This document shows, in pieces, positions 9,445 to 17,393 of a stretch of DNA of 39,711 nucleotides. Positions within the stretch are counted from its first letter, which is position 1; each line of letters starts with the position of its first letter. The position numbers were made by a program, and so were the translations under genes. The notes beneath the pieces are model-generated. The model was not told the DNA's origin. It did no database searches and saw only the letters and a list, made by a program, of their open reading frames with translations. The stretch is taken from the NCBI GenBank assembly GCA_043784465.1, contig JAYVYJ010000050.1, forward strand, positions 1-39,711, read 5' to 3'. The stretch comes from Roseiarcus sp043784465 (GTDB taxonomy: Bacteria; Pseudomonadota; Alphaproteobacteria; Rhizobiales; Beijerinckiaceae).

Positions 9445-9855
9445 ATGACGTCAGCGAAATCCGTGTGCCTGGGTCTCGTCGCGGGGACGCCCTTCGTGGG
9501 CCGGCAGGGCTTGACCTATGCGGCCGCCGTTTCGGCGGAGACGGCGGGCGCGGAGGGCCTGCACATGCAGTTGCTGACGATTCCGCCGGGCGGCCGCGCC
9601 AAGGCCCACAAGCACGAATCGCACGAGACCGCGATCTATGTGCTGAGCGGGGAGGGCCGCATGTGGTGGGGCGAGCGGCTGGAGAACCATCTGGTCTCCC
9701 CGGCGGGAAGCTTCGTCTACATCCCCGCCGACGTGCCGCATCTGCCCTACAACGCCAGCGCGAGCGAGCCCTGCGTCGCCGTGATCTCGCGCACCGACCC
9801 CAACGAGCAGGAAAGCGTGGTGCTGCTGCCGGAACTGGAGGCGCTGCGACCCTAG
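9445..9855 (+). CDS. Cupin domain protein
   Basis: A small single-domain cupin of 136 residues. The metal-binding motifs are visible: HKHESHETAIYVLSGEGRMWWG contains the H-x-H and E of cupin motif 1, and PADVPHLPYN holds the histidine of motif 2. The likely fold is a beta-barrel with one divalent metal. The function could be sugar isomerisation, a dioxygenase-like reaction or binding; sequence alone does not choose. GGAGG nine bases before ATG 9445 supports the start. It is transcribed away from the ABC transporter and converges on the VOC gene. Confidence 0.85.
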   Translation: MTSAKSVCLGLVAGTPFVGRQGLTYAAAVSAETAGAEGLHMQLLTIPPGGRAKAHKHESHETAIYVLSGEGRMWWGERLENHLVSPAGSFVYIPADVPHLPYNASASEPCVAVISRTDPNEQESVVLLPELEALRP

Positions 9856-9891
9856 GACGGGGACGGCGCCGCCGCGGAATCGTCTCGCTCT

Positions 9892-10299
9892 TCAGCCGAC
9901 CGTTCCCTCCGCGTTCGCCTCGCAGACTTCGACCCAATAATTGTCGGGGTCCTGAAAATAGGTTTGGCGCACGCCGTCGCCGCGCAGATTGAACGTCATC
10001 GGCTCGCCCGCCACGTCGACGTAACGCACGCCGCGACCAGCCAGATATTTGAGCGTGACGTCGAAATGCGGCGTCGAAAGGCAAAAATGCTCGGAGCGCG
10101 GGCGCTCCGGCGGCGGTTCGTCGGGGCCGGTGATGAGATGGATCGCGCGCGGGCCGTCGAAGGCGAACCAGCGGATCGTGGATCGTCCGGTCTTGTTCTC
10201 GATCTCCTTGAGGCCGAGCAATTCGCCGTAAAAGGCGGCGCTGGCGGCGAGGTTGCGGACAACAAGGGCGATGTGATCGATGCGGAACTCGGCGTGCAT
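9892..10299 (-). CDS. VOC-family (glyoxalase/bleomycin resistance) protein
   Basis: Encodes 135 residues with the paired beta-alpha-beta-beta-beta modules of the vicinal oxygen chelate superfamily. Metal-ligand positions are likely His9 (RIDHIALVVRN), the histidine in SEHFCLSTPHF, and the glutamate in DPDNYWVEVCE. The C-terminal FQDPDNYWVEV is typical of lactoylglutathione-lyase-like and dioxygenase-like members. The start ATG 10299 has GGGAGGAC a few bases upstream. It is divergent from nnr and convergent with the cupin gene. The substrate cannot be assigned. Confidence 0.85.
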   Translation of the reverse strand: MHAEFRIDHIALVVRNLAASAAFYGELLGLKEIENKTGRSTIRWFAFDGPRAIHLITGPDEPPPERPRSEHFCLSTPHFDVTLKYLAGRGVRYVDVAGEPMTFNLRGDGVRQTYFQDPDNYWVEVCEANAEGTVG

Positions 10300-10389
10300 G
10301 TCGTCCTCCCGTTTTCGCCCAGCATGCGGCGCAGACGGCCCGCCGTCCAGCCCTTGCGGCCACGCTGCGTCGGCGCCACCATCGCGGCG

Positions 10390-11901
10390 ATGGCCGACCT
10401 TCGCTTTCGTCCCGAATTGCTGACGCCGCAGGAGATGGGCCAAGCCGATCGCTTCGCCATAGGCGCGGGCGCGCCCGGTCTGATCCTGATGGAGCGCGCA
10501 GGGCTGGCGGTCGCGCGCGCCGCGACGCGGATCGTGCGCTCGCGTGGTCGCGTCGCCGTGCTGTGCGGGCCGGGGGGCAACGGCGGCGACGGGTTCGTCG
10601 CCGCGCGCTATCTGCGACTTTGGGGCTACCCGACGTTGCTATGGTCGCTGGGCGGCGCCCTGCGCGCGGACGCGGCCGAAATGGCGGCGCGCTGGGGCGC
10701 CGCTGTGGGGTCCGCCGAGGATTTTGATCCGCGCGGCGCCGATATGGTCATCGACGCGCTTTATGGCGCGGGCCTCGCGCGTGACGTGGACGGGCTTGCG
10801 GCGGCCTGCGTGGCGCGCATCAACGCGTTCGCCGGGGCGGGGGGAAAGGTGCTGGCGGTGGACGTGCCCTCGGGGCTCGACGGCGAGACGGGAGCTGTGC
10901 GCGGGGTGGCGGTCCAGGCGACGGCGACAGTCACGTTCTTCCGGCTGAAACCGGGCCATCTGTTGTCATCGGGCGGCGGCCAGCCGGGGACCGTCGAACT
11001 CGCCGATATCGGCATCCCTCCCGCCGCGCTCGACCTCATCGCGCCGCTGGCCTTCGCCAACCAGCCGAGCGTCTGGCGCTTCGCGCTCCCACGTCCGGGC
11101 GCTGCGAGCCACAAATACGCGCGCGGCGCGGCTCTGGTGCTGTCGGGCGCGGCGACGCAGACGGGGGCAGCGCGTCTGGCGGCCCGCGCGGCGCTGCGGG
11201 CGGGCGCGGGACTGGTCACGCTGGCGTCCCCTCCGGGTGCGGCGGCCGTCAACGCGGGGCACGAGACGGCGGTGATGATCGCGCCGTTCGAGGGCGCCGC
11301 AGGCTTCGCCGAACTGCTCAAAGACCCGCGCCGCAACGTCATCCTTATCGGTCCCGGCGCGGGGTTGGGCGAGGGGACGCGCGCGTGCGTGGAAGCCGCG
11401 TTGACCGGGCCATGCGAACAGCCCCGCGCCGTCGTGCTCGACGCCGACGCGCTGACTTCCTTCGCGGGCGAGGCGAACAAGCTGGCGGCGGCCATCGCCA
11501 CACGGGGCCACGCGGTCGTGATGACCCCGCACGAGGGCGAGTTCTCGCGGCTGTTCGCAGGCCGCGCCGATGTGACGGACCAGCCTTCAAAGCTCGCGCG
11601 CGCCCGCGCCGCCGCCCGCGCGCTGGGCGTCGTGGTGGTGCTGAAAGGGGCGGACACCGTCGTCGCCGCGCCGGACGGGCGCGCCAGCATCGGCTGCGAC
11701 CTGCCAGCGACCCTCGCCACAGCGGGCTCGGGCGACACGCTGGCGGGCTTCGTCTGCGGGCTGCTGGCGCAGGGGGCGCCCATCTTCGAAGCGGCGAGCG
11801 CGGCCGTCTGGCTGCACGGCGCCTGTGCGCGGGCGCTTGGGCCGGGGATGATCGCGGAGGACCTCGCCAACGCGCTGCCTCGCGTTCTTCAGGAGTTCTG
11901 A
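10390..11901 (+). CDS. nnr: Bifunctional NAD(P)H-hydrate epimerase / ADP-dependent dehydratase
   Basis: A repair enzyme of 503 residues that restores damaged NAD(P)HX to NAD(P)H. The N-terminal YjeF_N epimerase domain (about 1-215) shows CGPGGNGGDGFVAARYL and DALYGAGLARDVDG, then VDVPSGLDGETG. The C-terminal YjeF_C dehydratase domain (about 230-500) shows HKYARGAALVLSG, VMTPHEGEFSRL, KGADTVVAAPDG and TAGSGDTLAGFV with the catalytic GSGD aspartate. The length matches the E. coli fused enzyme. The start is ATG 10390; the frame upstream is antisense to the VOC gene. Its TGA overlaps the next ATG by one base, so the P1 peptidase is probably co-translated. Confidence 0.92.
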   Translation: MADLRFRPELLTPQEMGQADRFAIGAGAPGLILMERAGLAVARAATRIVRSRGRVAVLCGPGGNGGDGFVAARYLRLWGYPTLLWSLGGALRADAAEMAARWGAAVGSAEDFDPRGADMVIDALYGAGLARDVDGLAAACVARINAFAGAGGKVLAVDVPSGLDGETGAVRGVAVQATATVTFFRLKPGHLLSSGGGQPGTVELADIGIPPAALDLIAPLAFANQPSVWRFALPRPGAASHKYARGAALVLSGAATQTGAARLAARAALRAGAGLVTLASPPGAAAVNAGHETAVMIAPFEGAAGFAELLKDPRRNVILIGPGAGLGEGTRACVEAALTGPCEQPRAVVLDADALTSFAGEANKLAAAIATRGHAVVMTPHEGEFSRLFAGRADVTDQPSKLARARAAARALGVVVVLKGADTVVAAPDGRASIGCDLPATLATAGSGDTLAGFVCGLLAQGAPIFEAASAAVWLHGACARALGPGMIAEDLANALPRVLQEF

Positions 11902-12881
11902 TGCGGAATCTCATTACCGACGTGCCGGGCGTTTGGGTCGGCAACGCCCACGACTCGGCGCTGGCTTCAGGGGCGACGGTCGTGCTGTTCGAGCGGCCGG
12001 CGGTCGCTGCGCTGGCGGCGCCGGGCGGGGCGCCCGCGCTGCGCGACGCGCATCTGCTGGCGCCCGAGATGACCGTCGAGGCGGTGGACGCCTTCGCGCT
12101 TTCGGGCGGATCGGCTTTTGGCCTCGACACGGCGGGCGGCGTGATGCGCGGGCTTGCCCGGCAGGGGCGCGGCCTCGCCTACGGCGGCGCGTTTGTGCCG
12201 ATCTGTCCGGGCGCGGCGCTGTTCGACCTGACGAACGGCGGCGACAAGAGCGCTTCGCTCTACGGAGCGCTCGGCGAGGCTGCGCTGGCTTGCGCCGGCG
12301 AGGATTTCGCGCTCGGCACCGTGGGGGCGGGGTTTGGCGCGATGACTTACGATCTCAAAGGGGGCCTGGGATCCGCGAGCGCGACGACCTCTCGCGGTTT
12401 CGTGGTCGGGGCGCTGGCGGCGGTGAATTGCATCGGGCGTGTGACGCGCGGGACGAGCCCGCATTTTTGGCCCGCCGCCTACGAGCAGGGCGACGAATTC
12501 GGCGGCTTTGGCGAAGGACCGCCCGCGCGTGACCGGCTGGACTTCGCGCTCAAGAGCGATCCTTCAGGCTCGACCACGCTCGCCGTGGTGGCGACCGACG
12601 CGGCTTTCTCCAAGGGCCAGACGATGCGGATCGCGATCATGGCCTCGGGCGGCTTCGCGTTGAGCTTTCGCCCCGCCTTCGGGCCCGCCGACGGCGATGT
12701 GGTGTTCGCCGCCTCGACCGCGCGGGCGGCGCTGGCGCCGAGCTTTCGCGATCTTGCCGAGATCGGCACGCTGGCCGCCGAATGTCTGGCCCGCGCCGTT
12801 GCACGCGGCGTTTATGCGGCGACGGCGCTGCCGTTTCCCGGCGCCAAGCCCGCGTGGCGCGACCGCTGGGGCGGCGCGTGA
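11901..12881 (+). CDS. P1-family peptidase (DmpA/NylC-like, self-cleaving)
   Basis: An N-terminal-nucleophile hydrolase of 326 residues of the family that includes D-aminopeptidase DmpA and the nylon-oligomer hydrolase NylC. It opens with the family sequence LITDVPGVWVGNAHD. It also has EAVDAFALSGGSAFGLDTAGGV, GGDKSASLYGALGEAAL and LGTVGAGFGAM. The probable autocleavage site is before Thr225 in PSGSTTLAVVATDA, where NylC-type enzymes have Asn-Thr, so a Ser-Thr pair is slightly unusual. The start ATG 11901 overlaps the nnr stop. Natural substrates of such enzymes are rarely known. It converges on the GT25 gene. Confidence 0.88.
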   Translation: MRNLITDVPGVWVGNAHDSALASGATVVLFERPAVAALAAPGGAPALRDAHLLAPEMTVEAVDAFALSGGSAFGLDTAGGVMRGLARQGRGLAYGGAFVPICPGAALFDLTNGGDKSASLYGALGEAALACAGEDFALGTVGAGFGAMTYDLKGGLGSASATTSRGFVVGALAAVNCIGRVTRGTSPHFWPAAYEQGDEFGGFGEGPPARDRLDFALKSDPSGSTTLAVVATDAAFSKGQTMRIAIMASGGFALSFRPAFGPADGDVVFAASTARAALAPSFRDLAEIGTLAAECLARAVARGVYAATALPFPGAKPAWRDRWGGA

Positions 12882-12906
12882 GCCTTCGGACGGGGTCGAG
12901 GGCGCG

Positions 12907-13680
12907 TCAGCGCCAGTCCACCCGTTCTCGCCGGTACCGGCCGACAAAACGCAGCCAGCGCCGGATCTGTCTCTGGAACCGCCCGGCCTCCCGCACCCAT
13001 CGCGCCAAGCCGCGCGGCTTTTCGCGACGCGCCGTTTCCGCCAGACGCGCGCGGTCCGGCTCATGCAGCGTCGTGCCGAGCGCCGCCCGCGCAGCGGCGT
13101 CAGGGCGCATGTTGTCCTGAACGACGGCGGCGGGATCGAGTTGCAGGATGTGCAGACGCTTTTCAAATACGGTCTCGCGGCCGAATATCGTGTGGTCGAG
13201 CGGCTCTGCCAGGCCCCGTGTCATCGCCAGCATTTTGCGCGCGCCCGCGCGGCTGACGAGATAGCCGGCGGAGGCCAGATGCTCGGCGCCGAGACGGCGC
13301 AGGCGGCGCCCTGCGAGCGGGGTTCCCTCCCGCGCCAACCAGACGCGATGAAACAGGGTCTCGAACTTCACCGCATCGAAGGCATGGACGGTCCAATCGG
13401 CGGCAAGCAGCGCGGCGAAATCGCCGCCCAGATGCACATCGTCCTCCAACACCAGAGCGAAGCCGTCGCCCGCGGCGAGGAAGCGCCGCCACACCCTGCG
13501 ATGGCTCAGGATCAGCGCCGCTTCGGCGACGGACAGGCGCAACGGTTTTGGAGAACGCCGACGCCGGCCGTCCGCGGCGTTGACGAAGATCGGCTCGACG
13601 CCCGCGTCAGCGCATTGTTCAATCATGAACGCGCGCCGCCCGGGCGAGCGGGCGAGATTGATGACGTAGAGTGGGATCAT
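12907..13680 (-). CDS. Glycosyltransferase family 25
   Basis: A 257-residue enzyme of the LPS-type GT25 family. The opening MIPLYVINLARSPGRRAFM, the VNAADGR segment, and SHRRVWRRFLAAGDGFALVLEDDV with the metal-binding EDD are all family hallmarks. HNF-type conservation is replaced by AGYLVSRAGARKML. The C-terminus is strongly basic, perhaps for membrane contact. GT25 enzymes add galactose or related sugars to lipo-oligosaccharide. It is the last gene of the operon headed by homospermidine synthase, overlapping the preceding gene by 4 nt, which suggests work on the same glycan as the two other glycosyltransferase-like proteins. Confidence 0.85.
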   Translation of the reverse strand: MIPLYVINLARSPGRRAFMIEQCADAGVEPIFVNAADGRRRRSPKPLRLSVAEAALILSHRRVWRRFLAAGDGFALVLEDDVHLGGDFAALLAADWTVHAFDAVKFETLFHRVWLAREGTPLAGRRLRRLGAEHLASAGYLVSRAGARKMLAMTRGLAEPLDHTIFGRETVFEKRLHILQLDPAAVVQDNMRPDAAARAALGTTLHEPDRARLAETARREKPRGLARWVREAGRFQRQIRRWLRFVGRYRRERVDWR

Positions 13681-14411
13681 AGCGCCAAGCGCGCCTTGAG
13701 ACGCCGCCACCAGATGAGCTTGCGCCAGCGCGCGAAGCGGCGCGCCCATTTCTGCGAGCCGCGCGCGGCCAGCGCTTTGCGCATCAGCGCGCCATGGTCG
13801 ATCGGGCGGTCGTTGAGCACCGCCTCCGCCACGTCGAACAGGAGAAACGAAAACGGCGTCCAGCGCGACTCGAACAGATGAAACACGCCGCCGCGATAGA
13901 ACGTGCCGATCCCATAGAAGCCGATGTCGGCGAGCCGCCATTTCGGCACGACGGCGCCGAAAGGCGTCAGCATCTCGATGTCCACGCCCTGTGCGCGGGC
14001 GATGTCGTTGAGCCGCTGCGCCACGTCGTTCTCAGCGTCGGGCCTGAAGCTCGGGCGGCCCAGCGCGTCCCACGTGCGGTGCGAAATCGCCATGAACATC
14101 GGCGCGACATACACGCGGTCGGGGTTGATATGGTTGGTCGATTGCGCGGCCCCGAAAATCGCGCCGTCGCGCGCCCGCGCGAAGGCGCGCTCGACGATCT
14201 CGCGGTTGAGCGGGAAACAATCGATGTCGGTCAGGAGGGCGACATCGTGCGGGCCGAGTTCGCTCATGAAGGCGTCGAGGAAATCGCCGTGGTTGACGCC
14301 CGTGCGTTCGCGCTGCTCCACCGCGTAACCAAAATGCGCGAACACGTCTCGCTGGGCGGCGACAACGCGGGGGTCGATGTTGTCCCAGTAGAGCGCGACG
14401 ATTCGTTCCAT
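13677..14411 (-). CDS. Glycosyltransferase-like protein, unassigned family
   Basis: Encodes 244 residues from ATG 14411, one base after the stop of the methyltransferase gene. It begins with a GT-A-like strand (MERIVALYWDNIDPRVV), has a DxD-type motif DVALLTDIDCFPL near residue 60, an acceptor-like region with QSTNHINPDRVYVAPMF, and a late histidine in YRGGVFHLFESR, which is the usual layout of a metal-dependent GT-A transferase. I do not recognise a CAZy family. The C-terminus is rich in Arg, Lys and Trp, like the neighbouring GT25. It probably builds the same surface glycan. Confidence 0.7.
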   Translation of the reverse strand: MERIVALYWDNIDPRVVAAQRDVFAHFGYAVEQRERTGVNHGDFLDAFMSELGPHDVALLTDIDCFPLNREIVERAFARARDGAIFGAAQSTNHINPDRVYVAPMFMAISHRTWDALGRPSFRPDAENDVAQRLNDIARAQGVDIEMLTPFGAVVPKWRLADIGFYGIGTFYRGGVFHLFESRWTPFSFLLFDVAEAVLNDRPIDHGALMRKALAARGSQKWARRFARWRKLIWWRRLKARLAL

Positions 14412-14412
14412 T

Positions 14413-15015
14413 TCATTTGTTGCGTAAGGCGCGCAGCGTCGCAGACAATCCTGCGCCAAAGGGGCGCCGATACGCCATCTTGAGCGCAAACAATTGGTAG
14501 CGCGCGTGGACGACCTTGTGGTCGGCGTGGAGAGTGAGGAACGTCTCAACAGCGTGTCGCGGCCGATCGCGCCGCGCCCAATTCGTGGCTCCTCGATAAT
14601 CGTCCCACATCATTAGGCCGCCGGGCTTCAGCAACGGCCACGCCAGCAGCGAATCAATAAGGATGTCGTCGTGGAGATGACTACCGTCGATATAGATGAC
14701 GTCATAGGCCCGGCGCTCCCGGCCAAGCAACTCCAAAGCCGGCACGGAGCGCGTCCGGATTTTTCGCACGCGCTCGCGAAAGCGCTCGGTCGCCGCATCG
14801 AACCGGCTCTCAATGGTTGTTACGTCGCCATTGTAAGCTTCGCCGCCATGCAGGTCTCCAGTGAAAGGATCGACGCATGTGATATTTGCTTGGGGCAAAA
14901 GATCAAGAAACAGGCAAGCCGAGCTTCCAACGAAGGAGCCGATCTCCAAAATTTCACGGGCGCCCGCCGCATGTCTGGCGAAAGCGCGTCTCCAATATTC
15001 GGCCCGACTCGCCAC
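14413..15015 (-). CDS. Class I SAM-dependent methyltransferase (Methyltransf_24 type)
   Basis: A 200-residue protein with a Rossmann-type methyltransferase core. Motif I is EILEIGSFVGSSACLFLDLL, the acidic loop is ITCVDPFTG, and motif IV is DVIYIDGSHLHDDILID, followed by LKPGGLMMWDDY. These match the TylF/CmcI-like Methyltransf_24 group, often found in glycan clusters. GTG 15015 is preceded by AAGGGG at a suitable distance. It sits in the glycosyltransferase operon and may methylate a sugar hydroxyl. The target is inferred from context only. Confidence 0.82.
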   Translation of the reverse strand: MASRAEYWRRAFARHAAGAREILEIGSFVGSSACLFLDLLPQANITCVDPFTGDLHGGEAYNGDVTTIESRFDAATERFRERVRKIRTRSVPALELLGRERRAYDVIYIDGSHLHDDILIDSLLAWPLLKPGGLMMWDDYRGATNWARRDRPRHAVETFLTLHADHKVVHARYQLFALKMAYRRPFGAGLSATLRALRNK

Positions 15016-15036
15016 CGATTTTGCCCCTTTGTGGAA

Positions 15037-15834
15037 TCAATAGCGCCAGAACAATCGACTGACGAGATTATACGCACGCACAGCGTTGCGCGGATGGGCG
15101 ACGCAGGGCCGCGTCGGTGCGAAGCCGGGAATGCGGCGTTCGCGCGCGCGCAGGCGCCAGTGAAGATAGCGCTTGAGACTGCGGCGGAAATAGTGGTGGA
15201 ACTCCGGCGCCATCTCGCCGATGGGACGGCCCGTGCGGCGCAGGGTCTCGCTGAACGCGAATTGTTCGAGCAGGAATATGCGGCGGCCGGAATCGTAGAG
15301 CGCATCGACGAGCGCCACCGCGTCGGCCAGCGCCGCCTCGTCGCGTCCGGCGCGCACGGCGACGAGGCCGCTGTTGTGCATGACCGCCAAGCTGGAATCG
15401 TAGACGTAGCGGCCGCCCGGCAGATCGGCGCCCCAACCCGCCCACTCGGGGAAAGGATCGCGCCGCTCGAAATGGTCCATGACCGGGCCGACGGCGCTGG
15501 TCTCCAGCAACTTCGTCGCGAAGCCCGGCGCGATGTACGAATCCGTATCAAGCAGCACGCACAGGCCGCCGCGCAGCTTAAGCGTGTCGGCGAGCGCGCA
15601 AATCTTGATGCGATGGTTGAACGCGCCCTCGCGCGTCCAACGCGCGAGGTCAACGCCGAGCGGGCGCGGCGTCACGGCGGGGTGCAACTGCGCGTAAAAA
15701 TCCGGCTTGTCGGTGTAGACCAAGGCCTCGGCCAAAGGCGCCTCGGCCAGCAGCGTCGCCAGAGAGTAGCGCAGCTCCAGCCCGATGTCGGGCGAGGCGC
15801 CGTAATCGACGTAAACGAAGGTGGTCCCGCTCAC
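15037..15834 (-). CDS. Glycosyltransferase-like protein with DTD motif
   Basis: Encodes 265 residues from GTG 15834, which overlaps the homospermidine synthase stop (GTGA). It has a GT-A-like fold pattern: FVYVDYGASPDIGLELRYSL, then ALVYTDKPDFYAQL, the segment GAFNHRIKICAL, and the probable metal-binding motif GLCVLLDTDSYIAPGF near residue 95. Further on, VMHNSGLVAVRAG and LEQFAFSETL resemble acceptor-side elements of GT-A transferases. It has no confident family assignment. Position directly after hss and before the methyltransferase implies co-transcription. Confidence 0.72.
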   Translation of the reverse strand: MSGTTFVYVDYGASPDIGLELRYSLATLLAEAPLAEALVYTDKPDFYAQLHPAVTPRPLGVDLARWTREGAFNHRIKICALADTLKLRGGLCVLLDTDSYIAPGFATKLLETSAVGPVMDHFERRDPFPEWAGWGADLPGGRYVYDSSLAVMHNSGLVAVRAGRDEAALADAVALVDALYDSGRRIFLLEQFAFSETLRRTGRPIGEMAPEFHHYFRRSLKRYLHWRLRARERRIPGFAPTRPCVAHPRNAVRAYNLVSRLFWRY

Positions 15835-17261
15835 CGCACCAGCACGTTGCGGAACTGCCAGGGATCGCTCGCGTCGATGTCTTCGGGGAACAGGCCCGGG
15901 CGGTCCGTCAGCGGCGTCCAGTCGGTGTAGACGCCCACGACCGGCCCCAGATAGGGCGTCTGCACCTCCAGGCAGCGCTTGTAATCCATCTCGTCGGCCT
16001 CGACGATGCCCGCGTTCGGGTTCTCCAGCGCCCACACCATGCCCGCCAGCACGGCTGAGGTCACCTGCATGCCGGTCGCGTTCTGATAGGGCGCAAGCTG
16101 GCGCGTCTCCTCGACGGAAAGCTGGGAGCCGTACCAATAGGCGTTCTTGCCGTGGCCGTAGAGCAGCACGCCAAGTTCGTCGATCCCGTCGACGATCTCG
16201 TTCTCGGTGAGAATGCGATGGACGGGCTGCACCTTGCCCGCGCGGCCGAACATCTCGTGCAGGCTCAGAACCGCGTCGTCGCAAGGGTGGTAGGCGTAAT
16301 GGCAGGTCGGGCGGTAGATCGCCTCGCCCTTGGCGTCGCGCAAGGTGAAATAATCTGCGATGGAGACGGACTCGTTATGCGTGACGAGAAACCCGAACTG
16401 GCCCTTGGCGGTCGGGGTCCACGAGCGGACTCGCGTGTTGGCGCCGGGCTGCAACAGATAGATCGCCGCGCCGCAGCCGTCCTTGTGGAACCCTGCGTTG
16501 GGCGGCGCCCAGCGCTCGTGCGTGCCCCATCCAAGTTCGGCGGGCTGCATGCCCTCCGACACAAAGCCTTCAACCGACCACGTATTGACGAATACGTCGC
16601 GCGGCTTGGGGGTCTTGGCGCGTTGCGTATCGCGCTCGGCGATATGGACGCCCTTGACGCCGAGCCTTTGCGCCAGATGGCCCCATTGCGCGCGGTTCTG
16701 CGGGACAGGCGCCGTATCGCTGAGATCGGCGGCGAGGTTGACCAGCGCTTGCTTCACAAGCCAGCTCACCATGCCGGGATTGGCGCCGCAGCACGAGACC
16801 GCCGTCGTCCCGCCGGGATGAGCGCGCCGCTCCGCCAGCACCGTCTCGCGCAGCGCGTAGTTGGTGCGCGCTTCGTTTCCCTTGGACTTGTCGAAATAAA
16901 AGCCCGGCCACGGCTCCACCACCGTGTCGATGTAGAGCGCGCCGAGTTCGCGCGCATATCGCATGATGTCGAGCGAGGACGTGTCGACCGAAAGGTTGAC
17001 GCAAAACCCCTGCGGGCCGTCCTTCAGATAGGTTGCGAGCAACTCGCGATAGTTTTCGCGTGTGACGGCCCGATGGTCGAACTTGATGCCGCGCTCGTCG
17101 AGCAGCTTGCGGTCGGAATCGTCGGGGCCGATCACCACCATGCGCGACGTGTCGAAATCGAAATGGCGTACGATCAGCGGCAGCGTGCCGCGCCCGATCG
17201 AGCCGAAGCCGATCATCACGATCGCGCCTTCGATGCGTCCATAGCGTGGCCACGTTGTCAT
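15831..17261 (-). CDS. hss: Homospermidine synthase
   Basis: Makes sym-homospermidine from putrescine or spermidine in an NAD-dependent reaction, the characteristic polyamine route of many alphaproteobacteria. The protein is 476 residues from ATG 17261, nearly the same length as the well-studied Blastochloris enzyme. It starts with a Rossmann nucleotide-binding segment (VMIGFGSIGRGTLPLI), then VVIGPDDSD, FCVNLSVDTSSLDIM, DTVVEPWPGFY, SCCGANPGMVSWLVKQAL, GTHERWAPPNAGFHKDG and ATGMQVTSAVLAG, all typical of bacterial HSS. GAGGAA eight bases before ATG 17261 supports this start over the GTG-type frame open to 17300. First gene of a five-gene operon; two palindromic boxes lie just upstream. Confidence 0.93.
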   Translation of the reverse strand: MTTWPRYGRIEGAIVMIGFGSIGRGTLPLIVRHFDFDTSRMVVIGPDDSDRKLLDERGIKFDHRAVTRENYRELLATYLKDGPQGFCVNLSVDTSSLDIMRYARELGALYIDTVVEPWPGFYFDKSKGNEARTNYALRETVLAERRAHPGGTTAVSCCGANPGMVSWLVKQALVNLAADLSDTAPVPQNRAQWGHLAQRLGVKGVHIAERDTQRAKTPKPRDVFVNTWSVEGFVSEGMQPAELGWGTHERWAPPNAGFHKDGCGAAIYLLQPGANTRVRSWTPTAKGQFGFLVTHNESVSIADYFTLRDAKGEAIYRPTCHYAYHPCDDAVLSLHEMFGRAGKVQPVHRILTENEIVDGIDELGVLLYGHGKNAYWYGSQLSVEETRQLAPYQNATGMQVTSAVLAGMVWALENPNAGIVEADEMDYKRCLEVQTPYLGPVVGVYTDWTPLTDRPGLFPEDIDASDPWQFRNVLVR

Positions 17262-17274
17262 ATCGGCGTTCCTC

Positions 17275-17298
17275 GGCTTAAAGCCGCGGCTTAAAGCC
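17275..17298. promoter_or_regulatory. Two identical palindromic boxes between hss and the phosphonate operon
   Basis: GGCTTAAAGCC occurs at 17275-17285 and again at 17288-17298, separated by GC. Each box is a perfect 5-bp palindrome around a central A, and the 13-bp spacing puts them just over one helical turn apart. They lie 14 to 37 nt before hss and about 95 nt before the divergent FAD oxidoreductase gene. This looks like a tandem operator, but no regulator is known to me for this sequence. Confidence 0.5.
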
Positions 17299-17393
17299 AC
17301 GTGGCGCCGCCCCCGTCAACCCTTGGCGACTTGACCGCAAGCCGGGCTCGCCGTCACAAGGGCGTCACGCCGCGCGCGGTCTTAGAGAGCGTC

